A DNA stretch of 36,280 nucleotides from Acidobacteriota bacterium (GCA_018894615.1 JAHIPL010000009.1:1-36280); one strand, 5' to 3'; positions 8,682 through 16,235 are shown, counted from the first letter of the stretch. Translations and numbers: made by a program. The notes: generated by a model from the letters alone, not told the origin.

Positions 8682-9089
8682 TTATGAGGTGAATTTACGA
8701 AAGCAGCTGATGAGAGCGATCGGAGGAACGTCTTCCTTTTCCGCATTCGTCATTTTGTCGACTTCAACATGGTCTTTCCGTTTTCTCAGAAGGAGCTGGC
8801 GCAGAACCTCGATGACCTCGGCGATATTGATGCCTTTGGGACAGCGGACGTTGCACGTCATGCAGGAAGCGCAGGCCCAGATGGATTTGGATTCGAGCAG
8901 CTCGTCTTTGAATCCAAGCTGTGCGTATCGGATGATCTGATTGGGGAGGATGTCCATGTTGGAGACGGCCGGACATCCGGCCGAGCACTTGCCGCACTGG
9001 TAGCAGACAAGAAGGTTCTGGCCGCTGAGTTCCTGTACTTTTTCAATGAAGGGATTTTGGCGATTTTTGCGGGAGATGTTGATTCTCAT
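8682..9089 (-). CDS. hdrC: Heterodisulfide reductase subunit C (2x[4Fe-4S])
   Basis: 135 aa. Electron wire between HdrA and HdrB. Two complete cluster motifs are present: CYQCGKCSAGCP and CASCMTCNVRCPKG. The protein is a little shorter than many methanogen HdrC. First gene of the ten-gene operon; a 5' region with a TTGACA -35 lies about 100 bp upstream. An AAAGG ribosome site lies 11 nt before the ATG. Confidence 0.92.
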   Translation of the reverse strand: MRINISRKNRQNPFIEKVQELSGQNLLVCYQCGKCSAGCPAVSNMDILPNQIIRYAQLGFKDELLESKSIWACASCMTCNVRCPKGINIAEVIEVLRQLLLRKRKDHVEVDKMTNAEKEDVPPIALISCFRKFTS

Positions 9090-9166
9090 GTATGAACCAA
9101 CCTTTCACGTATTATTTTTTTCATCTATATAAAAAGCAAATTCATATAATTATATTAAAACACATA

Positions 9167-9195
9167 AGTAAATCATAATTGCGGATCACTGTCAA
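9167..9195 (-). promoter_or_regulatory. Candidate promoter of the hdr-kor-frd operon
   Basis: Reading the minus strand, a perfect TTGACA (9195-9190) is followed after 17 nt by TTTACT (4 of 6 to TATAAT). A perfect TATAAT lies further down at 9154-9149 but without a good -35. The leader to hdrC would be about 70 nt and very AT-rich. Confidence 0.45.
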
Positions 9196-9201
9196 GAAAT
9201 T

Positions 9202-9219
9202 GGGATAAATAGGGATAAA
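9202..9219 (-). repeat. Tandem TTTATCCC octamers upstream of the hdr promoter
   Basis: On the minus strand two exact TTTATCCC copies (9219-9212 and 9209-9202) are spaced by 2 nt, so they repeat every 10 bp, about one helical turn. The second copy ends 6 nt before the TTGACA of the hdr promoter. This layout suits an activator site. The plus strand also has GGGAT-6 nt-ATCCC at 9212-9227. Confidence 0.45.
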
Positions 9220-9240
9220 AAAATCCCGTTCCGGATTCCC

Positions 9241-9269
9241 TTGTCAAACTGAGCTCTTCTGTCTATAGT
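9241..9269 (+). promoter_or_regulatory. Promoter of the DUF6599-like gene
   Basis: TTGTCA (9241-9246), 17-nt spacer, TATAGT (9264-9269). Transcription would start near 9276, leaving a leader of about 24 nt that contains GGAG 6 nt before the ATG at 9300. It is divergent from the hdr promoter with about 45 bp between the -35 boxes. Confidence 0.65.
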
Positions 9270-9299
9270 AAGGGGAGAATCCACCGATTGGAGAAAACG

Positions 9300-10163
9300 A
9301 TGAGAATATTCAAGCCCGTCCTCTGGTTGGGTGTTGTCCTTTTTATGGTTCCGGCGACGATTGAATCCGTTCTGCCCGAGGTTGGAGGATGGGCTCTCAG
9401 CGAAGAGGCGGAGACCTACCAGCCGGAATCCCTTTTTGAATACATCAACGGCGCCGCGGAGATTTATCTGGCCTATGACTTCAAGGAACTTATCGTCGGC
9501 CTGTACAAAATCAAGGATGGGGAAGCCGAATTGGTAGTGGAAATCTATGACATGGGCTCAACGGAGAATGCATTCGGCATTTATGGGGCCGAACGGTTTC
9601 CCGACAACATATTCATACCGGTCGGGATTCAGGGGTATATCGAAGAAGACTCTCTGAACTTTTTCGCCGGGCGATATTACGTCAAGATGCTCTGTTTCAG
9701 CGGCGGAGAACATGTGAAAAAATATCTGACGGATTTTTCCGGCAGTGTCGCTTCCAGGATCGGAGATAGCGGCGGCTTTCCATCTCTAGCAGCCGCTTTC
9801 CCTCTGGATGGGAAAATAGCCAACAGCGAAAAATTTTCACTGCGCAACTTTCTCGGATACTCCTTTTTAAGAAACGGGTTCATGGCCGGCTACGGTCTTG
9901 AGGAAATGGAGTTTGACTGTTTCATCATCCGGGCCGAAACCGGGGAGGAAGCGGAGGGCATGCTGAACCAGCTCCTGGAGAAAAAGAAGGATGCTCCGCT
10001 CGAGCGCACAAAAGCCGGTATTCATTATGTCGACAAGTACTATCACAATGTCTATATGGCTGTTGTGGACAATCATGTCTGCGGTGTGATCAAAATCAAG
10101 CCCGGAAAAGAAAAGGTGGGGGAGAACTACCTGGAGCTTCTCAAAGAGGCTCTCAGAAAATAA
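9300..10163 (+). CDS. Secreted DUF6599-like protein of unknown function
   Basis: 287 aa. I chose the ATG at 9300 because GGAG lies 6 nt upstream; a TTG at 9288 overlaps that site. The N terminus (RIFKPVLWLGVVLFMVPATI) is a signal peptide or anchor, so the mature protein is outside the cytoplasm. The segment LFEYINGAAEIYLAYDF and the later ENAFGIYGAERFPD resemble the DUF6599 family as I recall it. The function of that family is not known to me. It is divergent from the hdr-kor operon and its end is 3 bp from the convergent HPt gene, with no terminator between. Confidence 0.75.
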   Translation: MRIFKPVLWLGVVLFMVPATIESVLPEVGGWALSEEAETYQPESLFEYINGAAEIYLAYDFKELIVGLYKIKDGEAELVVEIYDMGSTENAFGIYGAERFPDNIFIPVGIQGYIEEDSLNFFAGRYYVKMLCFSGGEHVKKYLTDFSGSVASRIGDSGGFPSLAAAFPLDGKIANSEKFSLRNFLGYSFLRNGFMAGYGLEEMEFDCFIIRAETGEEAEGMLNQLLEKKKDAPLERTKAGIHYVDKYYHNVYMAVVDNHVCGVIKIKPGKEKVGENYLELLKEALRK

Positions 10164-10166
10164 ACA

Positions 10167-10523
10167 CTACCGGGTTGCGAGGTGCTCCTGAAGCCTCTGG
10201 AATTCCTTTTCAATGTCGGCGAGAGCCTTTTCCGCCTTGGCCGCATCTTCTTCCCTTCCCGCCGTTTCCATCCGGTAGGCGGCTTCCCTCAGGCCGAGGA
10301 GGCTCAGATTGGCGGAGGAGCCTTTTAAACCGTGTCCGATCTCCCGGACTGCGGTGAAGTTTTTCCCGATGACGGCCGTCAGAAGCTTTTCATAAGCGGG
10401 AGAGAATTCCCTGACATAGAGGTCGAGGAGCTCGGTGAGGAATTCCGAATCATCTCCCGTCCGTTCGAGAGCTGAAGGGTAGTCAATGATTCCGTTTGTT
10501 TCGTCTGATTGATTTCCGCTCAT
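10167..10523 (-). CDS. Histidine phosphotransfer (HPt) domain protein
   Basis: 118 aa from the ATG at 10523; an in-frame upstream start at 10592 would lie inside the preceding gene. A single HPt four-helix domain carries the phospho-acceptor His64 in IGHGLKGSSANL. It probably relays phosphate between a histidine kinase and receiver domains. It starts 4 bp after the receiver-GGDEF gene, so that protein is a likely partner, but no kinase is encoded in the window. The last 30 residues form a charged helix. Confidence 0.85.
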   Translation of the reverse strand: MSGNQSDETNGIIDYPSALERTGDDSEFLTELLDLYVREFSPAYEKLLTAVIGKNFTAVREIGHGLKGSSANLSLLGLREAAYRMETAGREEDAAKAEKALADIEKEFQRLQEHLATR

Positions 10524-10527
10524 GTGT

Positions 10528-11475
10528 CTACTCGTCCTTCCCCTCGGGTTTGGCCATTTTATAACGGTTCCGTCCTTCGTTTTTAGCCTCATAAAGGGCT
10601 TTGTCGCTTTCCATGATCAGTCTGTCGACCGGTTTTTCCCCAATTCCGTCAAAGGATGTCCCGCCGATGCTGATGGTGACATCAATGGCTTTTTTATGCC
10701 CTGATATTTCAATTTTTTCCCCTGCAACAGCCTTCTGTAGGCGGTCGGCGATGATTTCAAGGTGGGTCCAGTTGCAGTGGGGAAGGACGACAAGAATCTC
10801 ATCGCCTCCGTATCGGCCGATTTTATCATAAGGGCGGACATTGTCCATCAAACGGCGGGCAATGGTGACGAGGACGGTATCTCCGGATAAATGTCCATAG
10901 GAGTCATTGATATCCTTGAAACGATCGATATCGATCATGATGGTTCCGAGAGGGGCCTGTTCCCGGCGGCTGCGTTCCGTTTCCTCTTCCAGGATCTGAA
11001 GGATCGCCGAACGATTCCAGAGGGTTGTCAGACCGTCCCTCGTGGCCAGTTCGTGCAGTCTTTTTTGCGTTTCCAGGAGCTGTGTTTCCAGATTGATGAT
11101 CCGTTTTCCCGTAAGGAGCCGGGCTTTGAGTTCGGGACGACTGAATGGTTTTGTAACATAGTCATCGGCGCCGGCCGTCAGCCCCTCGATGACATCATCC
11201 GAATCTCCTTTCGAGGTCAGGAGGATGATGTAGGTGTAGCGGTCTGTTATGGTGTCCCTCACTTTGCGGCAGATTTCCAGGCCGTCGAGTTTGGGCATCA
11301 TCCAATCCAGGATGATGATCCGACTTTTGTTCTGAAGGATGGCCGCCCAGGCCTGCGCTCCATCCGTTGTCAGAATGACCTCGTAACCCCAGCTGGTGAG
11401 AGTCTTCCGGAGAAGTTCGCGGGAAACGGCGTCATCCTCTGCGATAAGAACCGTTGTTTTCGGCGATGAACTCAT
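10528..11475 (-). CDS. Response regulator with GGDEF diguanylate cyclase domain (PleD-like)
   Basis: 315 aa. Residues 1-120 form an intact receiver: acidic pair D14/D15, phospho-acceptor D57 (ILDWMMP), T87 and K109 (TKPF). Residues about 145-310 form a GGDEF domain with the active motif RYGGDEILVV, so it should make c-di-GMP from GTP. The inhibitory I-site RPYD lies exactly five residues before GGDE, so product feedback is expected. It is first in a two-gene operon with the HPt protein. A promoter with TTGAAA and GATAAT and an AAAGGG ribosome site precede it. It is the only cyclase in the window and could feed the PilZ protein at 24.7 kb (inference). Confidence 0.93.
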   Translation of the reverse strand: MSSSPKTTVLIAEDDAVSRELLRKTLTSWGYEVILTTDGAQAWAAILQNKSRIIILDWMMPKLDGLEICRKVRDTITDRYTYIILLTSKGDSDDVIEGLTAGADDYVTKPFSRPELKARLLTGKRIINLETQLLETQKRLHELATRDGLTTLWNRSAILQILEEETERSRREQAPLGTIMIDIDRFKDINDSYGHLSGDTVLVTIARRLMDNVRPYDKIGRYGGDEILVVLPHCNWTHLEIIADRLQKAVAGEKIEISGHKKAIDVTISIGGTSFDGIGEKPVDRLIMESDKALYEAKNEGRNRYKMAKPEGKDE

Positions 11476-11499
11476 GATGAACCCTTTCTTTTTGAAAAT

Positions 11500-11527
11500 A
11501 TTATCATGGTTGGGGGGGAAATTTCAA
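11500..11527 (-). promoter_or_regulatory. Promoter of the GGDEF-HPt operon
   Basis: Minus strand: TTGAAA (11527-11522), 16-nt spacer that includes a run of seven C, then GATAAT (11505-11500). Predicted start is about 18 nt before the ATG at 11475, with AAAGGG in the leader. Confidence 0.5.
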
Positions 11528-11590
11528 TCAGTTCCTGCCAGAACCGTTTAGCTTTTCGCTGCCGGCAGTACGCGCATTTTACCATCGGCG

Positions 11591-12331
11591 TCACTTTCCC
11601 TTTTTGAGCAAAAAAGTTTCTGATGTCAGGGTTTTTATTTTTTTCCCCAAGATATTTTTCATGGCGCGCTGGGCGGCTTTCTGTTCAGCGTCCTTGATGG
11701 AACTGCCTCTGGCTTTGGCAAGTGTTCTTTCCTCGGCTTTCACTTCGACGACGAACCGTTTCTGATGATCGGGTCCTTTTATGCTGAGTGTTTTGTAGAC
11801 CGGTGCGGCCCCATTGCGTTCCTTCTGGAAGTATTCCTGCAGAGCGGATTTGTAATTATTGACTAAAAACTTGTCCGCTTCGATCTTCTTGAAAAAGGTT
11901 TCGAGGAAACGGAGGATGAATCGGGCCGCCGCATCCATCCCTCCGTCCAGATAAATGGCCGCGATCAGCGCTTCCATCGCTCCGGCCAGGATGGTTTTCT
12001 TTTTTCTCCCTCCGCTCTTTTCTTCGCCTTTCCCCAAGAGGACGGTCTGCGGAAGCCGGATTTCCCTGGCGAAGAGACAGAGGGCCGTGGTGCTGGAGAC
12101 CGAGGCTTTCAATTTGGAGAGTTCCCCTTCGGTGAGTTCCGGAAAGGACGTACATAGATAGTCGGCCACGACAAATCCGAGAACGGAGTCTCCGAGGAAC
12201 TCAAGCACCTCGTTGTCTTTTTTTTCTTCCGACTGGGACTCATAGGCAAAAGAACTGTGGGTCAGAGACTGTTCCAGAAGTTTTTTGTTTTTGAATTCAT
12301 ATGTGATTTTTTTTTCAAATCGGGACGGCAT
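11591..12331 (-). CDS. rnc: Ribonuclease III
   Basis: 246 aa from the ATG at 12331; the longer in-frame reading begins inside pyrC and adds unrelated residues. The N-terminal RNase III domain has the signature VLEFLGDSVLGF with E41/E44/D48, and the C-terminal dsRNA-binding domain starts near residue 160 (YKSALQEYFQ) and ends in AEQKAAQRAMKNIL. Oddity: the second metal-site motif reads ILAGAMEALIAAIYLDGG, where Asp is expected in place of the Gly (E. coli D114 position), while the downstream Glu is kept. It cleaves dsRNA in rRNA and mRNA processing. Last gene of the pyr cluster, 11 bp after pyrC. Confidence 0.92.
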   Translation of the reverse strand: MPSRFEKKITYEFKNKKLLEQSLTHSSFAYESQSEEKKDNEVLEFLGDSVLGFVVADYLCTSFPELTEGELSKLKASVSSTTALCLFAREIRLPQTVLLGKGEEKSGGRKKKTILAGAMEALIAAIYLDGGMDAAARFILRFLETFFKKIEADKFLVNNYKSALQEYFQKERNGAAPVYKTLSIKGPDHQKRFVVEVKAEERTLAKARGSSIKDAEQKAAQRAMKNILGKKIKTLTSETFLLKKGK

Positions 12332-12342
12332 GACGGTTCCGA

Positions 12343-13623
12343 TCAGACAGCCTCGTACACAACGCGGCCGCCGACGATGGTGATTTCGGGCTGCCCGAGG
12401 ACAGTCCATCCGTTGAAGGGGCAGTTGCGGCCTTTGGAGGCAAAGGCCGACACATCGATGGTGTGTTTCTTTGAAAGATTCAACACGGTCAGATCGGCGT
12501 CTGCTCCGGGCTCGATGCGTCCTTTACCTTCGAGTCCCAGTATGCGGGCGGGATTGGAAGACAGCATCTCGGCGAATCGCTGAAGCGAGATCAGTCCGGA
12601 ATGGACAAACCGGTCCAGAAGGAGGGGGACGGCGGATTCGAGGCCGATGATGCCGAAGGGAGCGTAGTCGAATTCCATCTCCTTATCATCGGGGGAATGG
12701 GGAGCGTGGTCCGTAACGAATACGTCGATTGTTCCGTCCTGAACGGCCTTTATAAGAGCCTTGATATCCGATTCCCCGCGCAGAGGCGGACTCATTTTGT
12801 AGTTGGTGTCATATCCTCTCAAATGATTATCGCTGAGGAGGACATGATGGGGTGTGACTTCCGCCGTGATTGCGATTCCCTGCTTTTTAGCGGCCCGAAC
12901 CATGTCCGCCGATCCGGCGGTGCTGAGATGGGCGATGTGAAGGCGGGCGTTGAAATGACCGGCCAGCGTGATATCTCTCGCCACAATCACTTCCTCCCCG
13001 GCGGAGGGAATCCCTCTGAGCCCGATCGCATAGGAGACGGCCCCTTCGTGCATGACGCCGCTCGCGGTCAGATTCGGATCTTCACAGTGATCGATCAGCA
13101 GCAGGTCGTTCATCCGGGCGTATTCCATGGCCCTCCGCATGACCTGACTGTCGACGACCGAATGACCGTCATCCGAAAATGCGACGGCGCCCGCTTTTTT
13201 CAATTCGGCCATATCGGTGAGATTCTCACCTTCCAGGTTGAGCGTGATGGCTGCGATGGGAAAAACATGGACGGGGGAGTGCCGCCTGGCTTCCGTCCGG
13301 ATGAACTCCGTGACATCCCGTCTGTCATTGACGGGCTTTGTGTTGGGCATGCAGGCAACGGCGGTGAAACCACCACGTGCGGCCGCCGTTCCTCCTGATT
13401 GAATGGTCTCCTTGTATTCCTGGCCGGGTTCCCGCAGGTGGACATGCATGTCGATCAGACCCGGCAGAACGACTTTGCGGGAAACATCCATCACCCGGGC
13501 GTCAGTCGTTTTTATCTGGGGCTTACATTCGACGATTTTCCCCTTTTCGATCAGCAGGTCGAGGGTTTCGTCTCTTCCGGATACCGGATCGATGACCCGG
13601 CCGTTTTTAAGCAGTAATCTCAC
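12343..13623 (-). CDS. pyrC: Dihydroorotase
   Basis: 426 aa, the length of type I bacterial dihydroorotases. It closes carbamoyl-aspartate to dihydroorotate in UMP synthesis. Zinc-site motifs DMHVHLREPGQE, AEVTPHHVLL and TDHAPHS are intact. The start is GTG at 13623 with AGGAGG 8 nt before it. The first 17 bp overlap the end of pyrB, fitting the well-known physical association of ATCase with this class of dihydroorotase. Confidence 0.95.
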   Translation of the reverse strand: MRLLLKNGRVIDPVSGRDETLDLLIEKGKIVECKPQIKTTDARVMDVSRKVVLPGLIDMHVHLREPGQEYKETIQSGGTAAARGGFTAVACMPNTKPVNDRRDVTEFIRTEARRHSPVHVFPIAAITLNLEGENLTDMAELKKAGAVAFSDDGHSVVDSQVMRRAMEYARMNDLLLIDHCEDPNLTASGVMHEGAVSYAIGLRGIPSAGEEVIVARDITLAGHFNARLHIAHLSTAGSADMVRAAKKQGIAITAEVTPHHVLLSDNHLRGYDTNYKMSPPLRGESDIKALIKAVQDGTIDVFVTDHAPHSPDDKEMEFDYAPFGIIGLESAVPLLLDRFVHSGLISLQRFAEMLSSNPARILGLEGKGRIEPGADADLTVLNLSKKHTIDVSAFASKGRNCPFNGWTVLGQPEITIVGGRVVYEAV

Positions 13624-14545
13624 GCTCTTTTCCTCCTAAAAGCAGATAGAGGATGGCCATGCGGACAGCGACTCCGTTTTCCACCTGTTTGAGTATGACG
13701 GACCGGTCGGAAGATGCCATTTCAGAGGTCAATTCGATTCCCTTGTTGATCGGCCCGGGATGCATCAGGATCGCCCGCTTCTTGGCTCGGTTCATACGCT
13801 GGGGAGTCAGGCTGAACAGCTGTGCGTATTCACGAAGGGAGGGGAAGCAGTTTTTTTGCATCCGTTCCATTTGAATACGAAGCATCATCACCACATCCGC
13901 CGATTCGAGCGCTTTGTCCAGATTGTATTCGATGTCGGCCCCGAGGGACTTCAGCTGTTCGGGGACAAACGCCGGCGGCCCGGCCAGCGTGACCCGGGCG
14001 CCGAGCCGGGTCAGGCAGAGGATGTTGGACTTGGCGACACGGCTGTTGACGCAGTCGCCGACGATGACGACCTTGAGGCCTTCCAACCTTTTTTTCTTCT
14101 GGCGGATGGTGAATGCGTCCAGCAGGGCCTGTGTCGGGTGTTCATGGGTGCCGTCTCCGGCGTTGATGACGTGGGAACGGCAGAACGAGGCAATGTAATG
14201 GGGTGATCCCGATGCCTCGTGCCGGATGATAATGGCGTCCGTCTGCATGGATTCCAGATTCTCGATGGTGTCGCGTAGGCTTTCCCCTTTGACGACGGCG
14301 CTCGTTTGTTTGGAAAAATTGATGATGTCCGCGCTCAACCGCTTGGAGGCCAGTTCAAAGGAGCTGCGGGTGCGGGTGCTGGGCTCCATAAACAGGTTAA
14401 CGATGGTTTTCCCCCTGAGAACAGGAACTTTTTTAACTTCACGGGAAGACACTTCAAGAAAGGAATCCGCCGTTTCCAGTACGGTGAGGATATCCTCTCT
14501 GGTCAGGTCTTCGATACCCAGAAGATGCGTGTGCTGAAAAGCCAA
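13607..14545 (-). CDS. pyrB: Aspartate carbamoyltransferase catalytic subunit
   Basis: 312 aa. Forms carbamoyl-aspartate from carbamoyl phosphate and aspartate. The carbamoyl-phosphate motif MEPSTRTRSSFE, the loop VVKGESLRDT and HPGPINKGIE are present. I chose the TTG at 14545 because AAGGAG ends 6 nt before it. The TTG at 14560 lies on the upstream side of that site. No regulatory subunit (pyrI) is seen. It follows pyrR by about 30 bp and overlaps pyrC. Confidence 0.95.
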   Translation of the reverse strand: MAFQHTHLLGIEDLTREDILTVLETADSFLEVSSREVKKVPVLRGKTIVNLFMEPSTRTRSSFELASKRLSADIINFSKQTSAVVKGESLRDTIENLESMQTDAIIIRHEASGSPHYIASFCRSHVINAGDGTHEHPTQALLDAFTIRQKKKRLEGLKVVIVGDCVNSRVAKSNILCLTRLGARVTLAGPPAFVPEQLKSLGADIEYNLDKALESADVVMMLRIQMERMQKNCFPSLREYAQLFSLTPQRMNRAKKRAILMHPGPINKGIELTSEMASSDRSVILKQVENGVAVRMAILYLLLGGKEREITA

Positions 14546-14576
14546 TGTCCTCTCCTTCAAAGCCGATCGGATCGTC

Positions 14577-15128
14577 TTATATTTTGACAGGCTCGGTGAT
14601 CAAGACCTCGTCGATTTTATCGATTTCCTTGAGCCTGACCTTGACTTTTTCTCTGCGGGAGGTCGGTAGGAATTTACCGATGTAATCCGGTTGAATGGGG
14701 AGTTCTCGATGCCCCCTGTCGATGAAAACGAGCAGCTGGATGGATCGGGGACGGCCCAGGTCGAACAGGCTGTCCATGGCGGCCCGGGTGGTCCGGCCGG
14801 TGAAAATGACATCGTCGACGAGGACAACATCCTTGCCCGCGATATCAAAGGGGATTTCCGTTTTTTTGATGATGTGCTGCGGCTCAAGCTCGGAAAAATC
14901 GTCCCTGTAGAGAGTGATGTCGAGGATGCCGAGGGGCACGGACGCCTCCTCCATGGTTTTGATCAGCTGCTGTATCCGTTTGGCGATGAAGACGCCCCGG
15001 GTTCGGATGCCGACAATGACCAGTTCATTGAGATCCCTGTTGCGCTCGACGATTTCCGTCGTGATCCGTTGAAAGGCTCTTTTGATCTTTTTTGAGTCCA
15101 TCACCCGCGCTTTGATTTTTTCTTCCAT
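14577..15128 (-). CDS. pyrR: PyrR bifunctional regulator/uracil phosphoribosyltransferase
   Basis: 183 aa from the ATG at 15128, with AGGAG 7 nt before it. The PRPP loop is DVVLVDDVIFTGRTTRAAMD. PyrR binds pyr mRNA when UMP or UTP is high and also makes UMP from uracil and PRPP. Being first of pyrR-pyrB-pyrC, it presumably controls them. I could not find the usual PyrR-binding anti-antiterminator consensus in the 107 bp upstream, so here its RNA target is unresolved. Confidence 0.93.
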   Translation of the reverse strand: MEEKIKARVMDSKKIKRAFQRITTEIVERNRDLNELVIVGIRTRGVFIAKRIQQLIKTMEEASVPLGILDITLYRDDFSELEPQHIIKKTEIPFDIAGKDVVLVDDVIFTGRTTRAAMDSLFDLGRPRSIQLLVFIDRGHRELPIQPDYIGKFLPTSRREKVKVRLKEIDKIDEVLITEPVKI

Positions 15129-15222
15129 GTGCTGACTCCTGTGCCGATATGTGTGATCCCCACCGTCATTCTGCGGGCGGGGCCCGGCCCGATTCTTCAC
15201 CATGCCTCAACCGGGTCGAAAA

Positions 15223-15246
15223 GTCAAGAATGCAGTCAAGAATGCA
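15223..15246. repeat. Exact 12-bp tandem duplication across the ribF stop
   Basis: GTCAAGAATGCA occurs twice head to tail (15223-15234, 15235-15246). On the ribF strand it repeats CTG-CAT-TCT-TGA, so the last codons and the stop are duplicated in frame. The downstream copy also supplies a TTGACT that could act as a -35 for pyrR (17 nt to CATGGT, a weak -10). Confidence 0.7.
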
Positions 15247-16162
15247 GCCTGTCGAAAAAGGCCCGGGCAGTGCTTATGTCGGTCTCAATCCGGGCGGTGA
15301 GGGCCTCGATTGAATCGAACCTGATTTCCTCTCTGATTTTTTGATGAAACAGAACCGTCAGGCTTTTTTCGTACAGGTCCGTATTCTCCCCGATCAGATG
15401 TGTTTCGACGGACAGCTCTTCGCCGTCGAAGGTGGGCCTGCTTCCGATATTGGTGATCGATGGAAAAAGTGAGCCTTTCACGTCGGTTTCGGTGATGAAA
15501 ACGCCCCGGGGGAGGATGCCGTTAACACTTTGAATGTTCGCCGTCGGAAAACCGAGTTTGCGCCCCTTTGAGTGCCCGGGAATGACCGGGCCGGAAATGC
15601 GGTAGGGCCTGCCCAGGAGTCGGGCGGCTTCCGGCATGCGGCCTTCCCACAGAAGCCGCCGGATATTGGAGCTGGACACAAGAACTCCGCTGCGGAGGAC
15701 GGAAGGAACGGAAAAAACGCGGTATTCAAACCGCCTCTGAAAAAGGCGCAGGGCTCGAACGTCGCCGTCCCTGTTACGCCCGAAGGAAAAATTGCGCCCC
15801 ACGATGATTTCCCTGGCATGAAGAGACCGGGCGATGATATGCTGAATGAAATCGCCGGCCGGGATGCGCGAGAACCGTTCGTTAAATTCCAGAATCACGG
15901 CGTTTTGAATGTCGAGTTCCTCCATTCGTTCCAGTCGCTGCTCCAGTGTCTGGATCAGGGGAAGGGGAGTGCCTTCGAGAACCTGCCGGGGGTGAGGGGA
16001 AAATGTCAGGGCGTAGGAGGGCATGTCCCTTTGGGCGGCGCGCTGCTTGAGGAGCGACAAGATCCGCTGATGGCCGAGGTGAACGCCGTCAAAATTCCCG
16101 GCGGCGATCACGGATGAGGAGGGAACGGGTGTGATGTCGTCCAGTCCCCTAAAAATGTTCAT
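15236..16162 (-). CDS. ribF: Bifunctional riboflavin kinase/FAD synthetase
   Basis: 308 aa, the normal length. The N-terminal FMN adenylyltransferase half has GNFDGVHLGHQ. The C-terminal flavokinase half has GRKLGFPTANI, NIGSRPTF and the VETHLI Glu motif. It makes FMN and FAD, which HdrA and FrdA in this window need. GAGG lies in the leader before the ATG. It leads the minus-strand run ribF-pyrR-pyrB-pyrC-rnc and is divergent from mazG. Confidence 0.95.
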   Translation of the reverse strand: MNIFRGLDDITPVPSSSVIAAGNFDGVHLGHQRILSLLKQRAAQRDMPSYALTFSPHPRQVLEGTPLPLIQTLEQRLERMEELDIQNAVILEFNERFSRIPAGDFIQHIIARSLHAREIIVGRNFSFGRNRDGDVRALRLFQRRFEYRVFSVPSVLRSGVLVSSSNIRRLLWEGRMPEAARLLGRPYRISGPVIPGHSKGRKLGFPTANIQSVNGILPRGVFITETDVKGSLFPSITNIGSRPTFDGEELSVETHLIGENTDLYEKSLTVLFHQKIREEIRFDSIEALTARIETDISTARAFFDRLHS

Positions 16163-16185
16163 GACGGTTTATCCTCAGCGGCCGC

Positions 16186-16213
16186 ATTGTTCACTCAAAG
16201 AGGTTTTGCTCAA
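16186..16213 (-). promoter_or_regulatory. Candidate ribF promoter
   Basis: Minus strand: TTGAGC (16213-16208), 16-nt spacer, AACAAT (16191-16186). It predicts a 17-nt leader with GAGG. Its -35 overlaps the -35 of the divergent mazG promoter. Confidence 0.45.
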
Positions 16214-16235
16214 ACGGGATGGAAACAGGTATAAT
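16206..16235 (+). promoter_or_regulatory. Candidate mazG promoter
   Basis: TTGCTC (16206-16211), 18-nt spacer, perfect TATAAT (16230-16235). The ATG at 16246 follows the -10 by 10 nt, so the leader would be about 4 nt. The ATG at 16219 lies inside this promoter, which argues against its use. Confidence 0.5.

Noticed and set aside
15129-15235. PyrR-dependent attenuator in the pyrR leader
   Set aside because: A GC hairpin (CGGGC/GCCCG) is present, but there is no T-run and no PyrR-binding-loop consensus.
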